This document shows positions 1-11,700 of a DNA stretch of 64,000 nucleotides, one piece after another (within the stretch, counting starts at the first letter, position 1; each line of letters opens with the position of its first letter). The stretch covers positions 1-64,000 of the forward strand of contig NW_027196406.1 in NCBI RefSeq assembly GCF_038502225.1, read 5' to 3'. The notes under the pieces are model-generated. The model was not told the origin of the DNA. It ran no database searches and was given only the letters and a program-made list of their open reading frames with translations. The position numbers were made by a program, and so were the translations under genes. This DNA is from Cherax quadricarinatus. Its lineage: Eukaryota; Arthropoda; Malacostraca; Decapoda; Parastacidae.

Positions 1-1751
1 CTCTTAATTCTTTCAATTATAACTCTACCATACACTTTACCAGGTACACTCAACAGACTTATCCCCCTATAATTTTTGCACTCTCTTTTATCCCCTTTGC
101 CTTTATACAAAGGAACTATGCATGCTCTCTGCCAATCCCTAGGTACCTTACCCTCTTCCATACATTTATTAAATAATTGCACCAACCACTCCAAAACTAT
201 ATCCCCACCTGCTTTTAACATTTCTATCTTTATCCCATCAATCCCGGCTGCCTTACCCCCTTTCATTTTACCTACTGCCTCACGAACTTCCCCCACACTC
301 ACAACTGGCTCTTCCTCACTCCTACAAGATGTTATTCCTCCTTGCCCTATACACGAAATCACAGCTTCCCTATCTTCATCAACATTTAACAATTCCTCAA
401 AATATTCCTTCCATCTTCCCAATACCTCTAACTCTCCATTTAATAACTCTCCTCTCCTATTTTTAACTGACAAATCCATTTGTTCTCTAGGCTTTCTTAA
501 CTTGTTAATCTCACTCCAAAACTTTTTCTTATTTTCAACAAAATTTGTTGATAACATCTCACCCACTCTCTCATTTGCTCTCTTTTTACATTGCTTCACC
601 ACTCTCTTAACTTCTCTCTTTTTCTCCATATACTCTTCCCTCCTTGCATCACTTCTACTTTGTAAAAACTTCTCATATGCTAACTTTTTCTCCCTTACTA
701 CTCTCTTTACATCATCATTCCACCAATCGCTCCTCTTCCCTCCTGCACCCACTTTCCTGTAACCACAAACTTCTGCTGAACACTCTAACACTACATTTTT
801 AAACCTACCCCATACCTCTTCGACCCCATTGCCTATGCTCTCATTAGCCCATCTATCCTCCAATAGCTGTTTATATCTTACCCTAACTGCCTCCTCTTTT
901 AGTTTATAAACCTTCACCTCTCTCTTCCCTGATGTTTCTATTCTCCTTGTATCCCATCTACCTTTTACTCTCAGTGTAGCTACAACTAGAAAGTGATCTG
1001 ATATATCTGTGGCCCCTCTATAAACATGTACATCCTGAAGTCTACTCAACAGTCTTTTATCTACCAATACATAATCCAACAAACTACTGTCATTTCGCCC
1101 TACATCATATCGTGTATACTTATTTATCCTCTTTTTCTTAAAATATGTATTACCTATAACTAAACCCCTTTCTATACAAAGTTCAATCAAAGGGCTCCCA
1201 TTATCATTTACACCTGGCACCCCAAACTTACCTACCACACCCTCTCTAAAAGTTTCTCCTACTTTAGCATTCAAGTCCCCTACCACAATTACTCTCTCAC
1301 TTGGTTCAAAGGCTCCTATACATTCACTTAACATCTCCCAAAATCTCTCTCTCTCCTCTGCATTCCTCTCTTCTCCAGGTGCATACACGCTTATTATGAC
1401 CCACTTCTCGCATCCAACCTTTACTTTAATCCACATAATTCTTGAATTTACACATTCATATTCTCTTTTCTCCTTCCATAACTGATCATTTAACATTACT
1501 GCTACCCCTTCCTTTGCTCTAACTCTCTCAGATACTCCAGATTTAATCCCATTTATTTCCCCCCACTGAAACTCTCCTACCCCCTTCAGCTTTGTTTCGC
1601 TTAGGGCCAGGACATCCAACTTCTTTTCATTCATAACATCAGCAATCATCTGTTTCTTGTCATCCGCACTACATCCACGCACATTTAAGCAACCCAGTTT
1701 TATAAAGTTTTTCTTCTTCTCTTTTTTAGTAATTGTATACAGGAGAAGGGG
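1..1751 (-). CDS. RTE-like endonuclease-reverse transcriptase, partial, frame intact
   Basis: I translated this stretch codon by codon and found no stop from 1751 to the window edge, about 583 codons. The order is: an N-terminal endonuclease strand reading KLGCLNVRG, then LSETKLKG, VGDLNAKVG (metal-binding region) and TDISDHFLV (catalytic SDH), then a linker rich in Lys/Glu, then the start of the RT domain (GKAAGIDGIKIEML, DWQRACIVPLYK, NYRGISLLS). The first in-frame ATG is only at 1649, downstream of the LNVRG strand, so the usual start is unclear. TAG TAA closes the frame just upstream. RTE proteins of this kind nick target DNA and copy the element RNA at the nick (family knowledge). An unbroken frame over 1.7 kb suggests a young or active copy; the missing C-terminal half prevents a firm statement. 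Confidence 0.85.
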
Positions 1752-1775
1752 TTACTAGCCCATTGCTCCCGGCAT
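1752..1775 (-). promoter_or_regulatory. six-codon upstream ORF in RTE leader
   Basis: ATG CCG GGA GCA ATG GGC followed by TAG TAA sits immediately before, and in frame with, the endonuclease ORF. The equivalent short ORF ending in TAG TAA is present in the short derivatives at 7.7, 10.3 and 12.0 kb and has lost its ATG in the one at 11.5 kb. A role in reinitiation is inference. Confidence 0.4.
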
Positions 1776-2208
1776 TTTAGTCGCCTCATACGACACGCAT
1801 GGCTTACGGAGGAAAGATTCTTTTCCACTTCCCCATGGACAATAGAAGAAATAAAAAAGAACAAGAGCTATTTAGAAAAAGGAGAAAAACCTAGATGTAT
1901 GTATATATATATATGCATGTGCGTGTCTGTGAAGTGTGACCAAAGTGTAAGTAGGAGTAGCAAGATATCCCTGTTATCTTAGCGTGTTTATGAGACAGAA
2001 AAAGAAACCAGCAATCCTACCATCATGCAAAACAGTTACAGGTTTTTGTTTCACAGTCATCTGGCAGGACGGTAGTACTTCCCTGGGTGGTTGCTGTCTA
2101 CCAACCTACTACCTACCAATGTTAAGGTCTTAAAATTAATGTAGTTTGCACAAAGGGATGGGAAGCTAAATTTTTCATTAGAATTAAGCATAAAAGTCAA
2201 GTATGGTG

Positions 2209-4946
2209 TGTTTTTTTTTTTTTTTTTTTTTTTAACAAGTCGACCGTCTCCACCAAGGCAGGGTGACCCAAAAAAGAAAAAATCCCCAAAAAGAAAATAC
2301 TTTCATCATTCAACACTTTCACCACACTCACACATAATCACTGCTTTTGCAGAGGTGCTCAGAATACAACAGTTTAGAAGCATATACGTATAAAGATACA
2401 CAACATATCCCTCCAAACTGCTAATATCCCAAACCCCTCCTTTAGAGTGCAGGCACTGTACTTCTCATTTCCAGGACTCTAGTCTGGCTATATAAAAATA
2501 ACCAGTTTCCCTGAAACCCTTCACTAAATATTACCCTGCTCGTACTCCAACAGATCGTCAGTTCCCAAATACCATTCACTCCTATTGAACATGCTTATGC
2601 ACGCCTGCTGGAAGTCCAAGCCCCTCACCCACAAAACCTCCCATACCCCTTCCAACCTTTTCGAGGATGACCCCTACCCCACCTTCCTTTACAGATTTAC
2701 ATGCTCTCCATGTCATTCTTTGATACATTCTCTCTAAATGACCAAACCACCTCAACAACCCCTCTTCAGCCCTCTGACTAATACTTTTATTAACTCCACA
2801 CCTTCTCCCAATTTCCACACTCCAATATTTCTGCATAATATTTACACCACACATTGGCCTTAGACAGGACATCTCCACTGCCTCCAACCGCCTCCTTGCT
2901 GCTGCATTCACAACCCAAGCTTCACCCCCATATAAGAGTGTTGGTACTACTATACTTTCACACATTCCCTTCTTTGCCTCCATAGATAGCGTTTTTTGTC
3001 TCTACATATATCTCGATGCACCACTCTCCTTTTTTTCCCTCATCAATTCTATGATTAACCTCATCCTTCATAAATCCATCCGCCAACACATCAACTCCCA
3101 AGTAGTATCTAAAAACATTCGCTTCTTCCATACTCCTCCCCAATTTGATATCTAATTTTTCTTTATCTAAATCATTTGATACCCTCATCACCTTACTCTT
3201 TTCTATGTTCACTTTCAACTTTCTACCTTTACACACACACCCAAACTCATCCACTAACCTTTGCAACTTTTCTTTAGAATCTCCCATGAGCACAGTATCA
3301 TCAGCAAAAAGCAACTGTGTCAATTCCCATTTTGCATTTGATTCCCGATAATTTAATCCCACCCCTCTCCCGAACACCCTAGCATTTACTTCTTTTACAA
3401 CCACATCCATAAATAAATTAAACAATCATGGTTACATTACACATCCCTGTCTAAGGCCTACTTTTACCGGGAAGTAGTCTCCCTCTCTTCTACACACCCT
3501 AACCTGAGCCTCACTATCCTCATAAAAACTCTTTACAGCATTTAGTAACTTACCACCTATTCCATATACTTGCAACATCTGCCACATTGCTTCCCTATCC
3601 ACTCTATCGTATGCCTTTTCTAAATCCATAAATGCAATAAAAACTTCCCTACCTTTATCTAAATACTGTTCACATATATGCTTCAATGTAAACACTTGAT
3701 CTACACATCTCCTACCCACTCTGAAACCTCCTTGCTCATCTGCAATCCTACATTCTGTCTTACCTCTAATTCTTTCAATTATAACTCTACCGTATACTTT
3801 TCCTGGTATACTCAGTAAACTTATTCCTCTATAATTTTTACAATCTCTTTTTGTCCCCCTTCCTTATATATAAAGGGACTATACATGCTCTCTGCCAATC
3901 CCTAGGTACCTTCCCCTCTTTCATACATTTATTAAACAAAAATACCAACCACTCCAACACTATATCCCCCCTGCTTTTAACATTTCTGTCCTGATCTCGT
4001 CAGTTCCAGCTGCTTTACCCCCTTTCATTCTACGTAATGCCTCACGCACCTCCCCCACACTCACATCCTGCTGTTCTTCACTCCTAAAAGATGGTATACC
4101 TCCCTGGCCAGTGCATGAAATTACTGCTTCCCTTTCTTCATCGACATGTAAAAGTTCCTCAAAATATTCTCGCTATCTACCCAAACCCTCCATCTCCCAA
4201 CTCCCCTACTCTATTTTTAACTGACAAATCCATTCATTCTCTAGGCTTTCTTAACTTGTTTAACTCCAAAATTTTTTCTTATTTTCATTAAAGTTTCTTG
4301 GCAGTGCCTCTCCCAGTCTATCATCTGCTCTCCTTTTGCACTCTCACCACTCTCTTCACCCTCCATATATTCTACTCTTCTTACAACACTTCATCTTTGT
4401 AAAAATCTCTCATAAGCTAACTTTTTCTCTTTTATCACACCCTCTACTTCATCATTTCATTTCACCAATCACTCCTCTTTCCTCCTGGCCCCACCCTCCT
4501 ATAACCACAAACTTCTGCCCCCACATTCTAATACTGCATTTTTAAAACTATTCCAACCCTCTTCAACCCCCCCCACTACTCATACTTGCACTAGCCCACC
4601 TTTCTGCCAACAGTCGCTTATATCTCACCCGAACTTCCTCCTCCCTTAGTTTATACACTTTCACTTCCCTCTTGCTTGTTGTTGCCATTTTCCTCTTTTC
4701 CCATCTACCTATTACTCTAACTGTAGATACAACTAAATAATGATCCGATATATCAGTTGCCCCTCTATAAACGTGTACATCCTGGAGCCTACCCATCAAC
4801 CTTTTATCCACCAATACATGATCTAACAAACTACTTTCATTACATGCTATATCATACCTTGTATATTTATCCTCTTCTTCATAAAATCTATATTACTTAT
4901 TACCAAACCTCTTTCTGCACATAGCTCAATTAAAGGCTCCCCATTA
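2209..4946 (-). mobile_element. RTE-like LINE, copy B (5'-truncated, decayed)
   Basis: Minus-strand copy of the same family as copy A. The 3' end is a poly-A run (T run on the plus strand at 2210-2233) preceded by a terminal motif GGTCACCCTGCCTTGGTGG. The 5' end stops near 4946 inside the endonuclease region, where similarity to copy A ends. 5' truncation plus a homopolymer tail is the usual product of target-primed reverse transcription. I could not see clear target duplications. Confidence 0.85.
2582..4946 (-). pseudogene. RTE-like endonuclease-RT pseudogene
   Basis: Pieces of one reading frame can be followed: endonuclease C-terminus with YRGATDISDHYLV (about 4563-4829), RT motif FMDLEKAYDRVD (3432-3719), GLRQGCVM followed by two stop codons where a serine and a tryptophan are expected, LLFADDTVLMGDS (2958-3425), then after a frameshift near 2980 the C-terminal part with ARRRLEAVEMSCLR and RWFGHLERM (2582-2983). 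The stops and frameshifts make it non-functional. The FADD form of the RT active site and the C-terminal block match copy A's family. Confidence 0.85.
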
Positions 4947-5021
4947 TATTAAATTTATTTTTTTAAAGTCACTGCAGCCTTTGCTTATCATATACAGTAC
5001 TGACAAGTTGATGAATCCAGT

Positions 5022-5155
5022 AATGATTATATTCAATGGAAAGCGCTAAACTCTTAGGGGTTTAGGGAATAAGAGGGATTCAGGTTTGATTCAAGGAAGC
5101 AGAGTAGCTCCAGTTCCTTGGATCACTAGCCCTTCAATAGCACCAAAGCAACTTA
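5022..5155 (-). repeat. short LINE-end-derived repeat (relic)
   Basis: On the minus strand it runs from GGTGCTATTGAAGGGCTAGT through CTTGAATCAAACCTGAATCC to GTTTAGCGCTTTCC and TATAATC. Its head resembles the 5' end of LINE Y (32523-32622) and its tail the Y 3' end, with the interior missing. Other relics of this family lie at about 11090, 12735 and 20.5 kb. Confidence 0.55.
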
Positions 5156-5390
5156 CATTTAAAAAGTGTAAAATGGATAACCTGAAAAACTCAATAGAAA
5201 TTATACTGTAATATAGTGCTTGCTACTGTATAAGAGTAGTGATAGAATTTTATTCCATTGTGTGTGAACATACCACCAATGTGTTGACAGGTGAAGATAC
5301 TTCAATAATATTAATAAAGTGCTGCAGCGGTCACTAAGAAGACACTATAAGGCTACTTACAAAAGTGCAATTACAGGAAATTTATCCATA

Positions 5391-5396
5391 TTTATT
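5391..5396 (-). terminator. PLRG1: PLRG1 polyadenylation signal
   Basis: AATAAA on the minus strand, about 140 bases beyond the PLRG1 stop codon and before the decayed RTE copy. It is the nearest canonical hexamer I saw downstream of the stop. The cleavage site itself is not determined. Confidence 0.55.
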
Positions 5397-5534
5397 TCCT
5401 AAACAGGACATATACTACTGTATAAAGCAATAGAAAACTTACAAGACTTTATAGCACATTTTTCAGATGGATTCCTAAAATGTCTAACTTGCTTCATCCA
5501 CTATTAAAAGAGGACAGTGACTCTAAAGATACAT

Positions 5535-5594
5535 CTAGTACTTCCTCCTCTTCAAAATTTCTGGCCTCCAGTTGACTGGATGTGTCTCTTCAGA
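5535..5594 (-). CDS. PLRG1: PLRG1 coding exon 6 (C-terminus)
   Basis: Nineteen codons, [19 protein letters not shown], then TAG. Acceptor is TTTTTTTTTCAG. The exon is too short to be found by ORF length and was located from the family's conserved ETHPV-W-PEI-KR tail. Confidence 0.92.
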   Translation of the reverse strand, partial: SEETHPVNWRPEILKRRKY

Positions 5595-5886
5595 CTGAAA
5601 AAAAAAGTGAATACATTAGTATCACAGGAAAGCAAAATAAAAATCAATAAGTAGAAATAGTTAATGCCCATTTTTATTAACTGGCCAGAAAAGTATGGAA
5701 ATTTCTTGCATGATGTGAACATTCAGCAGAAAATAAAAAATGCAGAAATTAGAATGTATGTGGAGTATTAAAAGTGAAAGTCAAGGTCTGGAGAGAGCTG
5801 GTAAGGTCATGGAGAAAGGATGAAAGGTATTTAAGAAGAGTTCATAAATCTCTGTAGGAGGGAAGTAGATACAGAGCATCACTGAG

Positions 5887-5940
<54 letters not shown>

Positions 5941-8667
5941 CAAATCTGTAAATACAGTGGACCCCGGTTTACGATATTATTTCATTCCAGAAGTATGTTC
6001 AGGTGCCATTACTGAACGAATTTGTTCCCATAAGGAATATTGTGAATTAGATTAGTCCATTTCAGACCCCCAAACATACACGTACAAATGCACTTACATA
6101 AATACACTTACATAATTGGTCGCATTGGGAGGTGATCGTAAAGCAGGGGGCCATTGTACAGCCAAACTTTGATACAGCAAGTTACTGTATGATGGATAAA
6201 AGGTATGACAGAAAAAATATTTGGCTGGATATATGATTGATGGAATGGACCAAGACTGTTAGTTGTTATGTGTGCATGTGGTACGCTTCCCATACAATGG
6301 TCTAAGTCTACTGTATAAAGATTTTCCGTCAGCAGAGGTGTGTGTGTCCACTAGGCTCCCCATACAATGGACCAAGTATGCTATATTGAGGTTTTGCCCA
6401 AAGGTTCTCTATACAATGGACATCAGTGCACTGGGGATTTCAATACAATGGATTTTTATTTAAACTGACACCCTTTACCCCTATTAGTCCCTTATACTGA
6501 GATTTCATGTCTATTATACAGAGGCAAAAATAGATACTACATTAGTGGTGGCTGAACAAATATACAAACATGCAAATCTTAATACTGTATGTTATTTATC
6601 TTTCACACTATTTTTAACAATGTCTCTATTCCTAGATGAAAAGTACTGCTCAAGACAGATATCTTGCACAAAAACCTAGATGCAAAATTAACAATGTCCT
6701 AATCCCAGGAATTCTCCAAAGTGCTTAATTAGTAATGATTTCTACAGTAAGGTTGTAAGGTTTCAAGTCTCAATAACTTCTTGCCTAAAAAAAAAAAATT
6801 ATGTGAAATTCTGTGATATCACTTATACAGAAAAATTAAGCTTAACTTGAAAGGCAGATCATACTTCAATAGCATGGAAACTGCACAATGTGGATAACTC
6901 AAGAGAGCCAAGCATTGAGGTTTTGTACAACAGGTAAATAGGGCGTCTCCTAGGATGTCACAGAATGCAGTTGACTGACTACAGCCTCTACTCACTTTGC
7001 GACGTAATCATTTACCGACGCCTTGGACTTATGACGGGCTCTCTGACCAGTATTTATACCTAAATAATGTATATTAGAACTGATTTCCTCTATTCTGTTT
7101 ATTTCAATATACAGTACACTACTGTATAAACATTTAAAATTATACCAGAAATGTTATAAATGGTGCAAAGATGACATTAAAACAGTATCAAAGATGGTTG
7201 ACACAAACCCACTACCATTATAGTGTGCTCCTCACTTAGTGATGAATTTGTTTAACGATGTGGTCTTAGGAACGGAACTCCATCGTTCAGTGAGGAGAGG
7301 CTGTATAATAAAATCGACAAACTAGAGATTTTAAAAAAGATGTCATGGAATGCAGCTGATGAACTATAATAAAATCGACATGCTGAAGGTTTAAAAAAAA
7401 AAGATGTAACAGCATGCACCTATGATAAAATTGACAAAATGAAGGTTTTAAAAAGTATTATGTGGATCATTAAAAAGGCCAGAAAACTTACTGCAGTGTC
7501 ATCTTCCTTGTAAATCTTGATAGTTTTGTCTGCATCGCAGGTAATTAGCCGTGAGCCACTCTGATCAAATGTCATGGCAAACACCCCGGCTTCACTGTCC
7601 ATAGAACCTGTGAAAATAAAGCCCAATGATCATTGAATCTTTTTTACAATTAGAATATAAATAATATAATAAACTACTAGGTAGTAGGTTGGTAGACAGC
7701 AACCGCCCAGGGTGGTACTACCGTCCTGCCAAGTGAGTGTAAAACGAAATCCTGTAATTGTTTTACATGATGGTAGGATTGCTGGTGTCCTTTTTTCTGT
7801 TTCATAAACATGCAAGATTTCAGGTAGGTCTTGCTACTTCTACTTACACTTAGGTCACACTACACATACATGTGCAAGCATATATATATACATACCCCTC
7901 TGGGTTTTCTTCTATTTTCTTTCTAGTTCTTGTTCTTGTCTATTTCCTATTATCTCCATGGGGAAGTGGATCAGAATTCTTCCTCTGTAAGCCATGCGTG
8001 TTGTAAGAGTCGACTAAAATGCCAGGAGCAAGGTGCTAGTAACCCCTTCTCCTTTATATATTACTAAATGTAAAAGGAGAAACTTTTGTTTTTCCTTTTG
8101 GGCCACCCCGCCTCAGTGGGATATGGCCGGTGTGTTGAAAGAAAGAATAAACTACACAGCGCTGTATGACCCTTGTGGGTTTAGCACTTAATTATGATAA
8201 TAATAATAATAATAAACTATAAAAATTCTATCACTGCTATATGATCTTCAAAATTATATAGTGGTGGTACCATGTTCTGATGAATTGTTTTTATGCAGAT
8301 TAACATGATGAATCAAAAATCAACCAGAATTATTTTTATTTTTATGGAAAGGACTAAACCCTTAACAGTCAAATAAGACATCCTGAAATTAGCATTCATT
8401 TATGCTAAATGCCAAATACTGTAAAAAGCTTTCAGAATTCAAAGAAGAAATTAAAATTATGTTAATCAACTTGTAAATACAATAACAAATATAATTTTTC
8501 TTTGAGATTTCAACTGCCAAAAATGGAATAGTGTGTATGAAGAAGAAGATAAATATGAATTTTCCTGGAAGTCATCCATATGAACCACCTCGTATGAAAT
8601 GCAGTTTATAATCTTTCTGAATCAATATCAGCACTGTATGGCCCTTGTCGGGTTTTGCTTAGTTTTG

Positions 8668-8727
<60 letters not shown>

Positions 8728-11700
8728 CTGAATCAATAGACAAATAACTCACACACTGGAGAAAGAAAATTATGACTCTTTCAGTCCAACTAGTGTGTGA
8801 CTAGTTAATAGTCCAAGTCGGACCAAAATGTCATCATAAGTTATTTTCTCCTATGTGCGGGTTTTTCGTGTATTGCTCCAGTCATGGTATTGTGCCTTTC
8901 ATTCTTTCTGACTCAAAAGTGAAAGAGTAAGTCAAGCACCGTGGCTGGAACAATTCACAATCAACCCACAATATGGAGAGGAAACTTCAAAGAACCTTTT
9001 GGTCCATCCTGGACTGACAACTTGATTAAAGTCTAGTATGAAGTGAAGCATCATCTCAGATTTCCTTTCCAAGTTATATAATTAGAGTTGTGAAAAGTGG
9101 AAAATTTGAGGGCTTGTATTACATAAGAATAATGCTGCTCAAATCCAGGTACAGACTGGGTATTCCTTATCCGGAATGCTTGGGGACAGAAGTGCCTTGG
9201 ATTTCAGAATTTTCTGGATTTTGGATTTAGGGATGGGACCCAAGTCTAAACACAAATATCAAATATATTCCACATACAGCTTATACAGCAAGTAATTTTA
9301 CACAGCCTCTCCTCACTTAATGACCGAGTTCCATTCCTAGGAATAGGTCGGTAAGTGAAATGATCGTTAAGCGAGGAGCATACTGAACTGGTAGTGGGTT
9401 TCTGTCAGTCATCTTTAGATATTTTTTCAATGTCACTTTTACACCATTTATAACATTTTTAGTATATTTTTAAACATTTATACAGTAGTGCACTGTATAT
9501 TGTAATAAACAGAATAGAGGAAATCAACTCTAATATACATTACTAAGGTTTGCACATTGGTTGGAGAGCTCGTCATGACTCTGAGCGGTTGGTAAACTAG
9601 TACATCGCTAAGTGAGGAGTGACTGTAAAATATTTATAAAACAACAATATTTTTAATAAAAGCAGCACAGCAGCATTGTCAGAATACCTGAATCAGCACT
9701 TCAAAAAACAACAAACAGTGGTAGGCTTTCAGTCTCCATATTCAATGCATACTTTGATTAAAAGGCTGCTGTACACTATTTTTTCTTATCGTTGTTACTC
9801 ACAGGGGAATCTGCAGCCCTTTTGACATTTCCAACAATATCTTCGCACCTCAGAAAAGAGAATATGCACAAAGCACACAGTAATCATAGTGAGTACTGCA
9901 TGCAGGTCTGGCAGTGACAAATGTTGGTAACAAAATGGTGACAATAAGGCATCAGAGCCTCACCCAGGGTATCTGAGATCACGTGTTACAACTGTCCAAG
10001 CACACAGAGACGTGCATAATGCCTGGGAACCTTCCCAGAACCACAAGAAATTTTCCATTTGTGGCATCATATCCTTACTCTTTCTAGCCAATTCATTCAG
10101 AACACTACTTTAGTATATGTCCAACTTAACATCTAATTTTAATTTTAACATTAATTTAATTACACTATTAATCAAGAACTCAATTTATATTAGTTTTTGG
10201 TACCCTTCATAAAGTTCAAGTTAAAATTTGCTGTAGTCTTTTTCCTCTCCTAATGCATACAAATAGATGGTTAATCAAACTGAAAAAAATTAAGAACTAT
10301 AAAGTGACCATTTCTCCACGGGGCAATGGAACAGAATTCTTCCTCCGTAAGCCATGTTTGTCATATAAGGCGACTAAAATGACAGAAGCAAGGGACTAGT
10401 AACCTCTTCTCCTGTACATTACTAAAGTTAAAAAGAGAAACTTTTGTTTTTCTTTTTGGGCCACCCTGCTTTGGTGGGATATGGCCAGTTTGTTGAAAGA
10501 AGAAAAAAGCCACCATTTCTGTGGAATAATAACTGAACTGAGCAAAGAGCTTTTTATGAATACATTTTTGCCACAGGGATTTTCATTAAATATATACAAA
10601 GAACACAAAATCAACAGTACATAAAGCATAGGGGTCAGGTTCAGGTTCAGGTCAGGTGAGGTCTAATCTAGAGGGTGTTGCATTTTGTGTCTTTCTACTA
10701 CAAGTGTGATATTTCCTTCAGTGTTGAACCAATATTGACTATGGTCTATAAATGAACATCACACTCACTACATACAAAACATCCTCCTCACCTGGTTGCA
10801 CCGGTGCCTGGAGTTTCTGGAAGTTATATCCCGTCCGCCAATCCCAGAAATAGAGGGTGCCATTGTCTGCTCCAGACACTAGAACCCCTTCTCGGTTCAT
10901 TGCCAGGCAGTTGACTATAGCATTGTGGCCTGTCAGGTTCTGTAAAAGTTATTCATATATAATAATGTATCAAAATAAGCATAGTATATGGAAGACCGCA
11001 ATACTCAATGAGCTACAAAAGAATTTGAGTTCTAAATACTTTTTTTAGTATCCTAGCAATAAAGCAACTAAGTTAAACCTATAACTGCATTTATGGGGAA
11101 GCACTAAAACTATAAAGGTCATACAATGTCTAGGGAATGAGATGAAATCAGATATGATCCAAAAAATGCAAAGGTAAGACAAAACAAGATAAGATAAAGT
11201 AGGTCCAATTCATGTGATCAAGAGAATTTCACCAGCACCAGGGTCTCTCCTTAGAAGGGAAAATCAATTGTAAGCATGTACTATATGTAATGGTAATGGT
11301 TAAAATGCAGATGTTTCCTGACTTAATAACCTTCGAATCCCATGATAAAAGAATAGCTTCTGAATCTCAAAAGTAAAATCCAATGATTCTTCCATATTTT
11401 TTAAATATTTTTCAACCTATAGCAACAGATCATCAACAATATGCCTACTGCCTCCCTTTCAAGTACTTTATTTGTTGAATTTAGTGTTTCTATATTTTTT
11501 TTTTTTTCAACAAACCGGCCGTATCCCACCAAGGCAGGGTGGCCCAAAATGAAAAACGAAAGTTTTTCTTTTTAAATTTAGTAATTTGTACAGGAGAAGG
11601 GGTTACTAGCTCTTTGTTCTCAGCAATTTAGTCGCCTCTTACAATATGCATGGCTTACGGAGGAAGAATTCTGTTCCACTTCCCCATGGAGATAAGAGGA

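Larger units (their letters stand above)
1..2117 (-). mobile_element. RTE-like LINE, copy A (5' part, runs off left edge)
   Basis: Read on the minus strand, the element starts near 2117 with a 5' leader containing GGTAGTAGGTTGGTAGACAG, followed by an open endonuclease/reverse-transcriptase frame that continues past position 1. The leader is shared with four shorter repeats at 7.7, 10.3, 11.5 and 12.0 kb, which fixes the 5' end. The 3' half lies outside the window. Copy B of the same family follows directly at 2209. Clade assignment (RTE-like: apurinic-type endonuclease plus RT, no RNase H seen) is from motif recognition. Confidence 0.85.

Noticed and set aside
76..762. 228-codon plus-strand open frame
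   Set aside because: It is antisense to the RTE endonuclease-RT frame, which I could translate without a stop on the minus strand with clear motifs.
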